Assembly: GCA_003116995.1 (NCBI GenBank)
Contig: BDSL01000034.1
Span: 62,001 to 126,000 of the forward strand
Direction: 5' to 3'
Length of the DNA stretch: 64,000 nucleotides
From: Yamagishiella unicocca
Taxonomy: Eukaryota; Chlorophyta; Chlorophyceae; Chlamydomonadales; Volvocaceae
Below the pieces are notes generated by a model. It worked only from the letters and a program-made list of their open reading frames with translations, was not told the DNA's origin and made no database searches. Below are positions 11,653 through 22,879 of the stretch, in pieces. Made by a program: the position numbers and the translations under genes. The number at the start of each line of letters is the position of its first letter. Position 1 is the stretch's first letter.

Positions 11653-14600
11653 TTACACCTTGTCCGCCAGCGCCAGCACGGCTGCCTGCCCCAGCAGCTC
11701 GCTGCTGATGAGCAGGCCGGCGACTGCGGCGGCGGTGGAGGCGGCCTCCTGGGGGGCGCCCCACTGGGCCTGGTAGGCTCGGATGAGGTAGCCACCGGCG
11801 GGGTCTGCGGCGCGGAGGGGCGGGAGGCGAGGGATTGCGGTGGGTGCTTGCGGAGGTGGTGGAAGTGATGGTGGTGATGCAGCTGGTGGAGTGGTGGGGT
11901 GAGGGGTGGGGTGCAGGGCTCAAAGGACGGGGGGAGGGGCCGGGCACTCAGCGAAGTCAGCACTGCACTCCATCCAGCCCCCTCAAGTTCAGCCTCCTTG
12001 CGGTTACCTGCCCCTACCCTCGCTGCTACAACGCAACCCCCCCTCGCGTCGACCCCCCTCCTCTCACTTCACCAACTGCCCGCGACTTGTCCTCCCCGCC
12101 GTCTGCACCCCCGCACCCCCGCCGGCGCTACCCCCGCACCAACCCACCACCGAGCGCCAGCTCACCCCGCAAACCCCCAGCATTCCACCAGCGCTACCGC
12201 AGCCACGTCCTCCCTGACGCCCTCCCTGACACCGCATTAGGGTTTAGGGTAGTGAAGGGGTTTAGGGTCCTAGGGTTTTATCGCTCACCCGTGATCAGGT
12301 GCTCGATGAGCTTGTACTTGATGTTCATGGGCGCCAGCGTGAACACCACCAGCGCGAAGGTGATGAGCTGCCCGGCGGAGAGCGTGGACGCCAGGAAGCC
12401 GCGCCAGAAGAAGGAGGGCAGGCGGAAGAAGGTGTTGAAGAACTCGTTGGTGGCGCGCAGGTCCAGGGTGGCCAGCAGCTCCATGCCGAACACGTGGAAG
12501 CTCGCCTGGGGGGTTGTGGCGGTTGTGGGGGTTGGGACGAGTGGAGGAGGGGAGGGGGAGGGGACCGGTGGGGTAGGTAGGTGCTGGTTGGGGAGGCGGT
12601 GACGGAGCGGCTGGAGCTGCGGGGCGGTGGGGGCACTGGTTGCTGGGGGCCAGGGGGCAGTGCGACCCCCGTGAACGGGTCTTCTCGCCAACCCCCGGGC
12701 CGACTAGGCCTTTTCGCCACCCCACTCCGCACCGCCCTGCCCCGCCGCACCGGCTAACCCATCCACCCCCTCCCCCTCTGCCAGGCCCCCCTCTCCCTCC
12801 TCCAAATCCGCCCCCATCCGCTCCCCCGGGCGAGCCCCAGTACCCAGTCACGAGGAGCCCTGCACGAACAAAGCCAAAACCCAGGGTTTGCCTCTCCCTC
12901 CGCACGCCCCCGCTCACCCCCACCCAACTTTGCCCAGCTCAGCCCGCCACGACCCTACCTGTGTGCGCTTCTCCAGCGGCCACAGCTTGTCCCACACCCG
13001 CCTGCTGGCCTCCGACACCGCCAGACCCGCCCGCAGCGACGTGGCGATCTCGTCCGCCACCAGTGGCGCCTCGCGGAAGGAGCGGGCGACGCTGAATCCC
13101 GTGGCGGGGTGCACCAGGTTGGCGGCGGCGCCGAAGGCGGTCACTGCCTGGTTGGGCAGCGGCAGGGGTCCCCCCACCGGGATGTAGCTCCACTCCTCCT
13201 CGTGGATCTGGATCTCGCGGAGGAGGTGCAGGGGGCGGTAGAGGTGAAGGGAGCGGTAAGGGGGGTGGGCGAGAAGACCCGGTTACACGACATGGGAAGC
13301 GGCGGGCAGAAACTAGCGGGAAGGGGGGAGGGGAGGGGCGGTGGCCACGCCAAGGCAGGCGGTCCTCCCAACCGACTGTTATGATCCCATTCAACCGCGT
13401 CGTTCCCCATTGGTCTGCCTCCGGTCCCCACCCAACGACCCAGTGACCCGCCACCAGGCCCCCCACCCACCCATCAGCACCCCACCCCCACCCACCCACC
13501 CACCAGGCCCCCACCCCCCACCCACCGCGGTGACCGAGATGCCCATTGCCTTGAGCCTGCGAGTGAGGCGGCGCTTGAGCACCGCGAAGGGCAGCGCGGG
13601 CTTGGCCACCAGACACGTCTCCTCCAGGAACACGCGGTTGCCGCCCAGGGGCATGGCGTACAGGAAGGAGGGGCACTCCTCGGAGCTGCCCCACATGCCG
13701 TCACCGGAGTTGGGGTGCTTGCCGGCCTGATCCAGGGAGGGAAAGGCACGAGGGGAGGTGCCGGGCGGGACGAGCGTTATGGATGCGCCTCTCGGGCCGA
13801 AAGCCATCTCTCCCGTCCGCAGCGAAGGCCTCCTGCTTGCTCTTGGCAGCCACCAACCATCTGTGGCGCGCTGTTCAGTCCCCCAACCGTCTGTGCCGCG
13901 CTGGCAGCCCCACTACTTCCCGACCCGCGGCCCCCCATTTTGGGCTGGGCCCCCCGCCAAGCCATACCCAACATCTCCCCCCCCAACACCACCCCCGCTC
14001 CCCCTTCCCCTGCAGGCGCGCACCTTGACCTTGAGCGCCGTGCCGTCGTGCAGCCCAGTGTGGTGGCGGCGGAAGTCCATGAAGAGCATCAGGTCGGTGG
14101 GGTAGGCGCCGTCGTAGCCCTCCACCTCGGCCTCGATGCCGTACGCAGTCTGGGCCGCCACGATGGGCGCGTCGTCCTCGTACTGCAGGAACCGGCCGCC
14201 AGCAGCGCCGGCAGCCAGGGTGGTCAGCCTGGGGAAGGGAGGGAGGGGCCGGGGGGAGGGGCGTCGGTGCTGGGGAGGGGGAGGGTGTTGAGGAAACATG
14301 CGCACACGTCACGGCGTGGTGAGGGGCTGGGGCCGTGTACCGGGGTGGCCTCCTGGGGTCTGAGATCCGGGATCCGGGGATTGAGATCCGGGTCCGGGGT
14401 CTGAGATCCGGGATCCGGGGTCTGGGTCCGCATCTAATCGGGCGAGTGCATCAGGAGGAAGACCAGAGGAGAAGAGCGCGCAAGGGCCGGAGGATTGCAT
14501 GTTTCTGATGACAGCTTGAGCCGGCTGTTGCAGGGGTTCCAGCGCTGCCGCCAAACAAAGCAGACACACCACCAGGCGCCCCTCCGTCAGATCCCGCCAT

Positions 14601-17356
14601 TGCGGCGTGGCGGGGGTTACGGTACGCGCCCACCTGCCCCCTCCCCCCCCACCGCGCCGGTGGGGTTGCTGCTTTTTCGGATCGACCCTTCGGATCGGCC
14701 CAGCTGCTGATGTGGCAGGCTGAGGTCTCCCTTTTTTGGTAAGAAGCTGCCGTCGTAAACCCCTAAGTACAAGGGATACGATGGAGCAGACTCCCGGTCG
14801 AGCAGGAGGGGACGGCGGCCCCTCACGCCCCTCTCCGCACAGGAGAGTGCTTCGGCGGTCTTTCCGTGAGCGCAGGGTAGCTGCCCTTGGCCAATTTCAG
14901 GCCCGATCAGATGATGTAAAACACAGACACACGCGCGCACACACATACACGGCTCAGCTCAGCATTTATAAAACACATACACACACTCTCCCTCTCCTCT
15001 CTTGCCGCGAAGTCCCCACCCGCGAGCTCGCGAGGAGAACCGTCTTCCTTTTCCTTTTACCTCAAAGAGTCGCAGCCCCAACCTCATTAGGGTAGCCCAC
15101 ACGGCCGATGCACACCGCTCCCGCCCTCCTCTGCGGAGGACATGGACCGAGCTGGCGCCTCCCTCTGCCTCACGCAGCTGCTGCAGCCACGTAGGATGCA
15201 CAGCCAGCCTGCGACCGCTGCCCCTCATGACGCAACCATCGCCCATACTGTCTCCGCCAATGGGGACGGGCTGTTCGAATCGGGACCATGCGCGGTGCGT
15301 GTTAGGTACCCGATCCGGTACATCGCCCGGTACATCGCCCGGGCCACGCCCGTTGTACCGCGCCCTGTACAGCCCCAGTACCATTGCCGAGGTACGCCCG
15401 CAGGTACCACGCCAGTGTACACCGGCCGCAGTACGCCCACGGAGTCCCCTGCCGCACACCCAATCCCACCCGTGCGCCCTCGGCGGCTGACTCCGTCTTC
15501 CCGCTGCAGCGCTACAAGCGCCCTCTGTCGGCCCCCTGCCAGCAGGTTTCCACTCAACCCCGCCAAGATTCCTCTCAACCCCGCCACCTTTCCTCTCAAC
15601 CCCGCCGCCTTTCCTCTTAACCCCGCCGCCTTTCCTCTCAACCCCGCCGCCTTTCCTCTTAACCCCGCCGCCTTTCCTCTTAACCCCGCCGCGCCGCCCT
15701 TCCCACGCCCCCACACCTCCCTCCCGCCCCCTGCACACACACCTGCTGCGGTACACCGCGCCGTCCTTGGTCGTCAGCTGCGTGATCTTGCCCTCGTCCA
15801 CCACCTGGATGTCCGCCACCTCGCAGCTGCTGAAGCGCACCCCAACGGCCTCGCACTTGTCCAGCAAGTAGGAGCGCAGCTTGCGCCGACTCACGCGACC
15901 GTAGCCGCGGCCCACACGCACCTGCAGGGGGCCGGGGGGTTGGGGGGGGGAGGGATGCGACGAGGGGAAGGTATGAGAGGAAACCCGTAGGTCGGCAGGG
16001 GAGGGCATGCGAGGAAAGCCGTAGGTCGGCAGGGGAAGGAGTGTGTATGTGGGGGGTCTATAAGAGAGTCCGCGATTTGGGGGGGGGTGAGGTGGGGGTG
16101 GGATAAGGTGGGGGGCGGGAGGGCGCCGAAGCGCGCGGGGCAGGGGGAGATGGTTATTTGTGCGGAAGTGGAAGGGGGGGCGAGCGGGGGGAGTGCGATG
16201 GAGCGAGCGAGAAAGGCAGGGCTCGGGAGGGGGCTGGCAGGCGGATCACGAGGGGGGCGGGGGTTCCCAGAAGCGGGAGCTGGGATAGTGGGCAGGGATT
16301 GAGCGAGGGCGGGAGGCACCAGGTGGGGGCCGAGGTGGATTGGATAGCGCTGACGTGGCGGGGGCGCATGGCAGTGAGGAAGACGGGTTGCGTTGGTGGG
16401 TGCATCTGGCCGCAGCTTCCCTCAGCTCCACTGGAGGCCCCAGATATGCGTTAGTCGCGGCGTGGGGCGGCGCTCTCACCTCGTTGCCCTCGCCGAAGTA
16501 GCACACTGCGTCAGGCCACGAGCACTCCAGGGTGTGCTCCAGGCCGAGCGCCTGGAACTCGTCGGTCCACACGCCGTAGTTGTTGACGATGGGCACATCG
16601 AGGCCTGGTAGGGGCAGGAGGCCGCGGCAATAAGGGGCAGCGGGGTGGATGGACCGTTGCTGGAACCGTTGCTGGAAGGTAGCTGGGAGCACACAGCGGT
16701 AAGGCCGAGGAGATGATGCGTGGGAATTGATAGTTGGATAGCAGGGAAAAGACATATAGGAAGCCCAGCTGGCTGGGGGAGGAAATCTGCGGGAGCGGAA
16801 GCTGACTGGAGGGTGATAGGTCTTCCCAGCGGTAAAACCACTCACCCAGGACGTTGACGGTCAGGCCGCGTTGTGCCAGTTCAGCCGCCAGGAAGAGACC
16901 AGCGGGACCAGCGCCCACGATGTTCACATCGCTGGTCATCCTGGGGTCGGCCTCCCGCAGCACCGACGCGATGCTGGCCTGGCCTGAATCCGCCTTGCCC
17001 GCCTGTGGCGCGAGGAACACCAGCAACTAAGGTTGATGAACTGAACGTTTAGGAACACGAATTGCTTTGCAGCGCACCTGTAGGTTCACCAACGCAGCTT
17101 CATAGTGGCCCTCCCTGATTGTTTGGTTGAGCGAGGTCGGTGCAAGCACGTCCTCAATGGTCGGCCGGTCGACCACAATGGTTGACGTGGAAGTCTTCAC
17201 TTCTGTTTCGGTAATGATGGCCTGGCAAGCGATCTGGCGCGCGCCACTTGCGCGATAGGCAGGCTTGCAACCCTTCGGCGCCGACCCGGCAACCCTTGCG
17301 CGGGCCCCCGAAGATTCGAGGTGGCGGCATCCAAGCTTAGTTCCCTGAAGCATCAT
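11653..17356 (-). CDS. LCYE: Lycopene epsilon-cyclase, plastid
   Basis: Model: complement(join(11653..11804,12289..12505,12959..13207,13526..13726,14024..14228,15743..15921,16480..16604,16846..17002,17078..17356)), nine exons, 587 aa, every junction in phase. The enzyme puts an epsilon-ring on lycopene on the way to alpha-carotene and lutein. Residues 1-93 resemble a chloroplast transit peptide plus linker. The Rossmann dinucleotide motif GAGPAG is at 123-128, the cyclase FLEET motif at 348-352, and EEEWSYIPVGG at 385-395, which is the epsilon- rather than beta-type version. HPATGFSVARS and the C-terminal membrane-associating region (FRLPSFFWRGFLASTLSAGQ) follow, then EHLITDP across the last junction, as in plant LCYE. 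The last exon adds an Ala/Leu-rich tail of about 35 residues after the ...IRAY position where plant enzymes end. TGTAA overlaps the stop codon (GTGTAA). Introns hold tandem repeats and F1/F2 copies. Confidence 0.95.
12236..12280 (+). repeat. Interstitial telomere-like repeats (degenerate TTTAGGG)
   Basis: Reads ATTAGGGTTTAGGG, a spacer, GGGGTTTAGGG, then TCCTAGGGTTTTA, in the last intron of the cyclase gene, directly next to the splice donor of exon 8 on the minus strand. TTTAGGG is the plant-type telomere unit, while C. reinhardtii uses TTTTAGGG. Confidence 0.6.
13261..13298 (+). repeat. F1 repeat fragment in a cyclase intron
   Basis: GGGGTGGGCGAGAAGACCCG followed by GTTACACGACATGGGAAG matches the 5' half of F1. 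It lies in the intron 13208-13525. Confidence 0.6.
14354..14430. repeat. Short tandem repeat, GATCCGGG-type
   Basis: Repeating TGAGATCCGGGATCCGGGG-like units, three to four imperfect copies, in the intron between cyclase exons 4 and 5 (14229-15742). Confidence 0.75.
15549..15695. repeat. 21-bp tandem repeat, about seven copies
   Basis: Unit CCTTTCCTCTYAACCCCGCCG (Y = C or T) repeated with few changes. It lies in the cyclase intron 14229-15742, about 50 bp from the donor of the exon that ends at 15743. Confidence 0.85.
15971..16040 (-). repeat. F2-like repeat, inverted, two tandem half-copies
   Basis: Reads GAGAGGAAACCCGTAGGTCG then GCAGGGG, followed by a second GAGGAAAGCCGTAGGTCGGC. This is the reverse complement of the CCACGGGTCTTCCTC part of F2. 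It lies in the cyclase intron 15922-16479. A similar piece is at 27161-27190. Confidence 0.55.
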
Positions 17357-18048
17357 ATTAACGCCTGAAAATCAGCCGAGAGGGACGGTATGCGTCTCCT
17401 ACAACGTTGCTTGAGGTTGCTCGAAGCCAAGCTGGTGCAGTAGACGAGGATCGGGCAACCCTAAGGGCGCGATTGCTAGACGTACAACAGCAGCAACCCT
17501 TTCTTTGATTGGGCGGCTCGGTAGAAGCAGGAGGTTCAATGCGCTAGAGAGTAGAGTCGAACACGAGGACGGAAAGCTTGACGCGCATAGTAAAATGCCA
17601 GACACCAGCGGGTTGTACTTTGTGGTGCTCTTTGTTTCCTGTCCTCTGCGGCTTAAAGCCTGCCGCAAACCTAGCCATGACACCTCCGAAACCACCGCAG
17701 ATTGTTAGGCCAACGAACGTACGACATGTCCCCTCGTTTCCGGCAACTGCTTCCCTTACAAGCAGCTGTGGGATACGAGATGGGACAATGCTGCCTTGTA
17801 TGCGCTCCTTAGGAGATTAGTTGGCAAGACTTTGTTCCACTCACAAACTCAGGCGTCGTTTGTGTCATAACTGATGGTACATTACGAAGTAAGAACATCG
17901 AAGCATTCGAGATAAATTACACCAAAGTTCTTTTGATACGGTCAAGCGCTTGCAAAGAAAACGTCTTGACCGATAACATCGGGAAACCGTATACAAGCAG
18001 CTTCTCTCCGCCCGCTGAGCTCCGGCTGCAGCGGGCGGGGTAATCAGG
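17357..18048. promoter_or_regulatory. Divergent promoter region, LCYE / BBS5, with a GC hairpin
   Basis: 692 bp between two start codons pointing away from each other; no coding sequence seen. A perfect 10-bp inverted repeat (CCGCCCGCTG at 18008-18017, CAGCGGGCGG at 18029-18038, 11-base loop) ends 10 bases before the BBS5 ATG, probably in its 5' UTR. I found no convincing TATA box. Confidence 0.5.
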
Positions 18049-20690
18049 ATGGCGGACCTTTTGTTTGGCGCGCCCAGCAGAGACACACCTTTTTGTTGGC
18101 AGGACCGGGAAATCCGCTTTGACAGCAACGTAGCCGATACAGGAACACGTCAGGGTGAAGACATCATAGCTATCCTGGTGGGAAGCTCAGAATGTAATGC
18201 GGCCCCTGTGGCCTTGCATGTAGCGATGGTGTACAAACGTAAGCTCGTTTCCTTCATATCGCGTCAGGACTCCATTGAGGACACCAAGGGAAACAATGGT
18301 GATCTGGGAGAGCTACGAGTCACGAGCCTCCGGATCATATGGGTTTCCAAGAAGAGTCGCCGGACCAACATCTCTATTGGACACAACTGCATCACCTCCG
18401 TGAACGTGCGCGCAGCCACGTCACGTCTAAAGGGTGTGTAGTGCCGACTTTGCGGATTTGCGCTTGCGGGTTTTGCGCTGGTGTGTGTGGTGCGTCCCGC
18501 CCTTGCCCGACTCGGTTCAACGCAGGCCCACCCCCCAACCAAAACAAACCTTACCTACAGGCCAAACCCAGTCCATCTACGTGCTTACCAAGTACCACAA
18601 CCAGCGGTTCGAGTTCGTCTTCACGGCGACGGCCGACAGCACCGACACGCTCTTCAACTGCGTGCAGGGCGTGTTCAAAGCCTACGACAACAGCCGCCTC
18701 TACCGTGACCTCAAGCTGCGGGGTGAGCTGACGTACCGCCTGCCGGAACGCCGTGCACTCGAGCGCCACTTTCACAACACCAACGCAGGGCGTTGCCCTG
18801 CACTGTTCGCCAACATGTGCCGCAGCACCCCGGCCCCCTGGCTCCACGTGGGATCCGCGGCAGCTTCCCGCCATTACCCCCCCATGGCCGCCTCCCTGCT
18901 CACCGCAGGCGCCCTGATTGTGGAGCGCGAGCTGAAGCTGCTGCCTTTGGAGCAGACCTACAGCCGCGTGCAGGGCGTGTATAACCTGAGCGCCGAGCAG
19001 GGCAACCTGGGCGCCTTCTTCATCTCCAACGTGCGGGTGGTGTGGTACGCCCAGATGGCGGAGAACTTCAACGTGTCCATCCCCTACCTGCAGGTGGGGG
19101 GGGGGTCCTCATGGGTCAGTGCAGGCGGGCGTCTGTGTGCAAAAAAGAACGCAACAGGGACGGAGACACAAGCACATAGGGAGGGTGTTAAGGGCTCGGT
19201 GTGCCCAGCCTGGGGTTGTGGGAGATGGGGTCGACGAAGAGTCGCCGTGTGTGCTGAGTCAGCAGGGGTGTGGTGAGGAGCTGGTTGTATCTAGCAGCAT
19301 GATAGTGCTTAGGACGAGTGGAGGCGCCGGCTCTTCGTCCTGCTTGTAAGGGAGGCGGTTGAAGCGCCGGGACCACAGGGCGAGAGGGGTGAGATGCGCA
19401 CTCAGGTTCAGGTACTTCACCATTGCAAGCTTGTCGGGAGGAGCCCTTCGGGTCGCGGGATCGGGATAGCATTATTGTCCAAGTGCCTTGATCAGGTGGT
19501 GCTATGCTGGTATGGGCAGTCCCTGGTAGACTGCGGAGCTGCCGCCCGGCGTTCAGCCCTGCTAGGCGCCCACCAGGGGATGCCTTCTCACTGCCCCTGC
19601 CCGCCTTGCTCCGAAACCAATTACGGCGCCCGTCATCTGCAGCGTTTAGATGGGGCCAAGCACCGGCACAGCCCATTCTGTTGTTTTACGCACCCTTGCG
19701 CTCTGTTCTGGCGTTACATGTGAAGAGGGGAACCATCGCTCAACGTTCCAAGACGCCAACCCGCCGCGTGGGCCGCGCACCCGTCCCCCGTCGCTGCTGA
19801 TGCGAATGACCCCGCAGATCCGGTCTGTCAAGCTGCGTGAATCAAAGTTCGGGCAGGCCCTTGTGATCGAGACCACGCCAGCCAGCGGTGGGTACGTCCT
19901 GGGTTTCAAGGTGGATCCCAAGGAGACGCTTGACTACGTCTTCAAGGAGATCAGCAGCCTATGGCAGGTGAGTCCTGAGCTGGGCTTTGTGGTTCGCACG
20001 ACGGATCGCACCAGCCGGTATACGCGTGGCGGCATACTCGCGTGTGGAGTTGGCAAGGCACGCGGGTCATCATGACGGTGTAGAAGTGGGACTGGCGGAG
20101 TTTAGGTGATGCTGGCGATCTGGCCGTAACCTTGACCTAAATGGACAGCGGGTGCTTGAATGAGACGATCAAATTTAGGATTGCCATGTCTGTATTCGCC
20201 GTTCACGCATGGACTGGCACGCGATGCGGCCTACGTTCATATGCCCAGGTGTACGCATCCAACCCGGTCTTCGGAGTTGAGTACCGGCCGGACGCGTCCG
20301 GGCTGATCGGAGCTGGTGGCCTTGGCATCGCGCCATCGTGAGTTGCTCAAGGATCGAGGGGACAGGCATGCGGGTTTAGTATCGCGAAGGAGTGCGTAGG
20401 AGGCAAGGAAACGCCGGCACCAAACATGTTCCCTTCCTTATATGTGTCCTACTCATCAGCCTTACTTGGCAGTCACCAGCCGCTCTTTTCTATTGCTCCT
20501 TTATGGAATAAACAGGGAACAGGACGTCGAAATTGTTGACCCTCCGGACCGCGGTGACGCGCTGGCCCAGTACTACGCGGACGCAACGAAGGGCGCCGAC
20601 CGAGACCCCGTCTACTGCGCGGAGCTGGGTCTTGCAATCGAGCAGTTAAAGGAAGGGCTCACAATTGAGCAACTTTGGAGCGTTCTCTGA
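18049..20690 (+). CDS. BBS5: BBSome subunit BBS5
   Basis: Model: join(18049..18177,18268..18433,18561..18722,18909..19093,19818..19967,20249..20337,20516..20690), 351 aa (human about 341). BBS5 is a subunit of the BBSome, the coat-like complex that moves membrane proteins with intraflagellar transport in cilia; it binds phosphoinositides through two PH-like (DM16) repeats. Family signatures run the whole length: DREIRFD near residue 20, [29 protein letters not shown], the second repeat with [26 protein letters not shown] and [13 protein letters not shown], then [19 protein letters not shown], and the C-terminal [15 protein letters not shown]. Junctions close in phase and reproduce the conserved sequence. 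Its presence implies a flagellated cell. The first intron (18178-18267, 90 bp) is a multiple of three without a stop, so retention would insert 30 residues. Confidence 0.97.
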
Positions 20691-21016
20691 TGCCCTTCGC
20701 AAAGTTTGGAGGGTCGGGCGAGCGAAGTCCATTAAACAATGATGTCCAATGTACTGACTGACAGGTAGTTACTAGGTGAAGGTTACATGGGTTAGCTGGT
20801 ACTGCCCTATGGCTTGCATGCTGCGCCATGAGGTTTCGGGTTCCCATGTTTGCCGTTCCCGCGCTTCCTGTTTCTTCCAGGAATGCCGTTGATATTTAAA
20901 GGTTCATATATATGTATTATTTTGTGGTGTGCAAGGTATAGAGAGCCTCTCGTTAAGGATTATCGCGTCACGTCCACGTCGTCTCGCGTTTCGGAAGCTT
21001 CCGGTCTTTCTTAAAG

Positions 21017-22879
21017 ATGGCTCTCTCTTGCCTGAAGGCGCGCGCCCCGCGCGTTGTTGGGTTACGTCCACAGCGCCGGACCGTGCTTGCTATTCGTGCC
21101 CAGGGAGGCAGCACCACCACCGTGAATTTTAAGATTCACCGCCATGTTGATTATGGACAGTCGCTTCTGATTATTGGCAGCGCCCCCGAGCTCGGATCTT
21201 GGGACTCCAAGCAAGCCGTGGAGCTCAGCTGGGGCGAGGGTGACAACTGGTCCACGTCGCTAACCTTCCCCGCCGGGTAGGAATCGGCTTCAAATTTGCG
21301 CGCGGGTCACGGCGTCAATTATGGAAATGCGGAAACAGCTCACTGCGAACCTCTATTATGACTTTTTGCGTTCGGGACTTCGTAACAAGAAAGGTCTACG
21401 TTCCGTGACCGCAAGCCACGCTCATGCTTGCTTCAGGGCCGCGGTTGAATACAAGTACATCATCAAGCGCAAGGATGTCCTTGATTGGTGCCCCGGTCAA
21501 AACAAGGCTGTTGCGCTGCCTGCAGCAGCAAGCGTTGAGGTGAGCATGCAGTCCGGCGCGAACTTGGTTCATCTCCCCGGGGTCCTGCGTGTCCAAACCG
21601 TCGCCAATGAAGGATATTGTCTGTGACTCTACAGGCCTAGTTTTCTTGCGATCGACTACTTGAATACTCGCCCTTCATTCCGTTACAGTTCCCCTGCCTT
21701 CATTACGCATGGACACCTGTCTTCACAGCGCCATTTGCTGCGTTGTTCATGCATATGCACGTTTCATACCCTTATAGCGGCTTTCCATTTGGGTCGGCGG
21801 TTAGTTTTACCGGAAATATGGCATAACGCTTTCCCGTCACATCCCTGTAACAGGTCAGCGACTCATGGGAGAACAACCAGAAAACGGTTGCAGTGATAGC
21901 ACCAGCTATCTCAGCGCCGGCAGCCATCGACGCGCCTGGTGAGGCGCCGGCTCCGCCGTCTGCTGTTGAGGAGGCCCCCACAGCGCCTGTGGCTGAAGTT
22001 TATGCCGCTCCTGTCGAAGCTCACATGGCTGATAGCTACATTTCGCCTGCTGAGATGGACATGTTCACCGCCGTCAGCACAGTGGAGAACCTCCATGTGG
22101 CAGAGGTGAGCCCAGGTGCAGGACCTCGCTGCCCCACATAGTCTGACTTTTACTAAGTCTAACAGCCTGAAGTAAGTTTGCGCACTCGCTTTTGCCAATG
22201 TGCTAAAGCAACCCCCTGTCCGACCCGGCTTGACAGCCACATGTGTACATCTGCAGCTTAACCGCTAACTGTGCCCTCTTTCGCCATCCCGGCTCCTCGA
22301 GCAGCTGGAGGGCGCCTTCCAGTTTCCTGCCACCCAAGCTGCTCAGCACCAGCAGCCTCCCGGCTTCTTGGCCAACAACATCGTGCAGGCGGTGCCGATG
22401 GGGGCCGTGGCGGTGGGCCAGGATCCCATCGTTCAGTATGAGGAGGCCGACAAGTACCAGGTACGAAGGCCAGTCCAGGATAGTCAAGGATGTTGGACGC
22501 TTAACCTCTGCTAGAAACCGTTGAACCCGTCATGACAGCCTGCAGTCACGCGGTGTCGTTAGATGGAATCACGAGCATTTACTGACGGTTACAAGAGAGT
22601 ATTTCATCGCAACGACTCCTGGCTCCTTCGCTGCCCGTCGGTGTCCCTAAACTTATCCCCGTCTTGTCATGGACGCTTAATGCCTTCTCGCAGGTTATCG
22701 AGGTGGGCACGGGCGACAAGCTGGTGTCGGCTGTTGCGACGGAGGCAAGGCCGGTCATTCAGTCGATGGACTCGAAGACCGTGTCGGAGCTCAGGTCTGA
22801 TCTCAAGCGGCGCGGCATGTCATCGCTGGGCAACCGCCGCGAGCTCATTACCCGCCTGCAGAACGCGGGTGCAATCTGA
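21017..22879 (+). CDS. Plastid-type protein with CBM20 starch-binding domain and C-terminal SAP motif
   Basis: Model: join(21017..21276,21437..21539,21854..22105,22305..22460,22694..22879), 318 aa. Residues 1-31 are Arg/Ala/Ser-rich with few acidic residues, like a chloroplast transit peptide (MALSCLKARAPRVV...). Residues about 33-135 are a CBM20 carbohydrate-binding module: IIGSAPELGSWDSKQAVEL, W in GDNWSTSLTFPAG, VEYKYIIKRKDVLDW, VSDSWENNQ. The aromatic residues are the usual starch-contact positions. An Ala/Pro-rich linker follows. Residues about 281-314 match a SAP motif (TVSELRSDLKRRGMSSLGNR, then ELITRLQ), normally a nucleic-acid-binding helix-turn-helix. There is no catalytic domain. 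Likely place of action is plastid starch or the pyrenoid starch sheath; the SAP role is unknown. The acceptor of exon 4 may shift by 3 bases (AGCAG). Confidence 0.88.

Noticed and set aside
15142..15990. 282-codon plus-strand ORF rich in NPAAFPL repeats
   Set aside because: The repeats are simply the 21-bp intronic minisatellite of LCYE translated, and the ORF runs over a real minus-strand exon.
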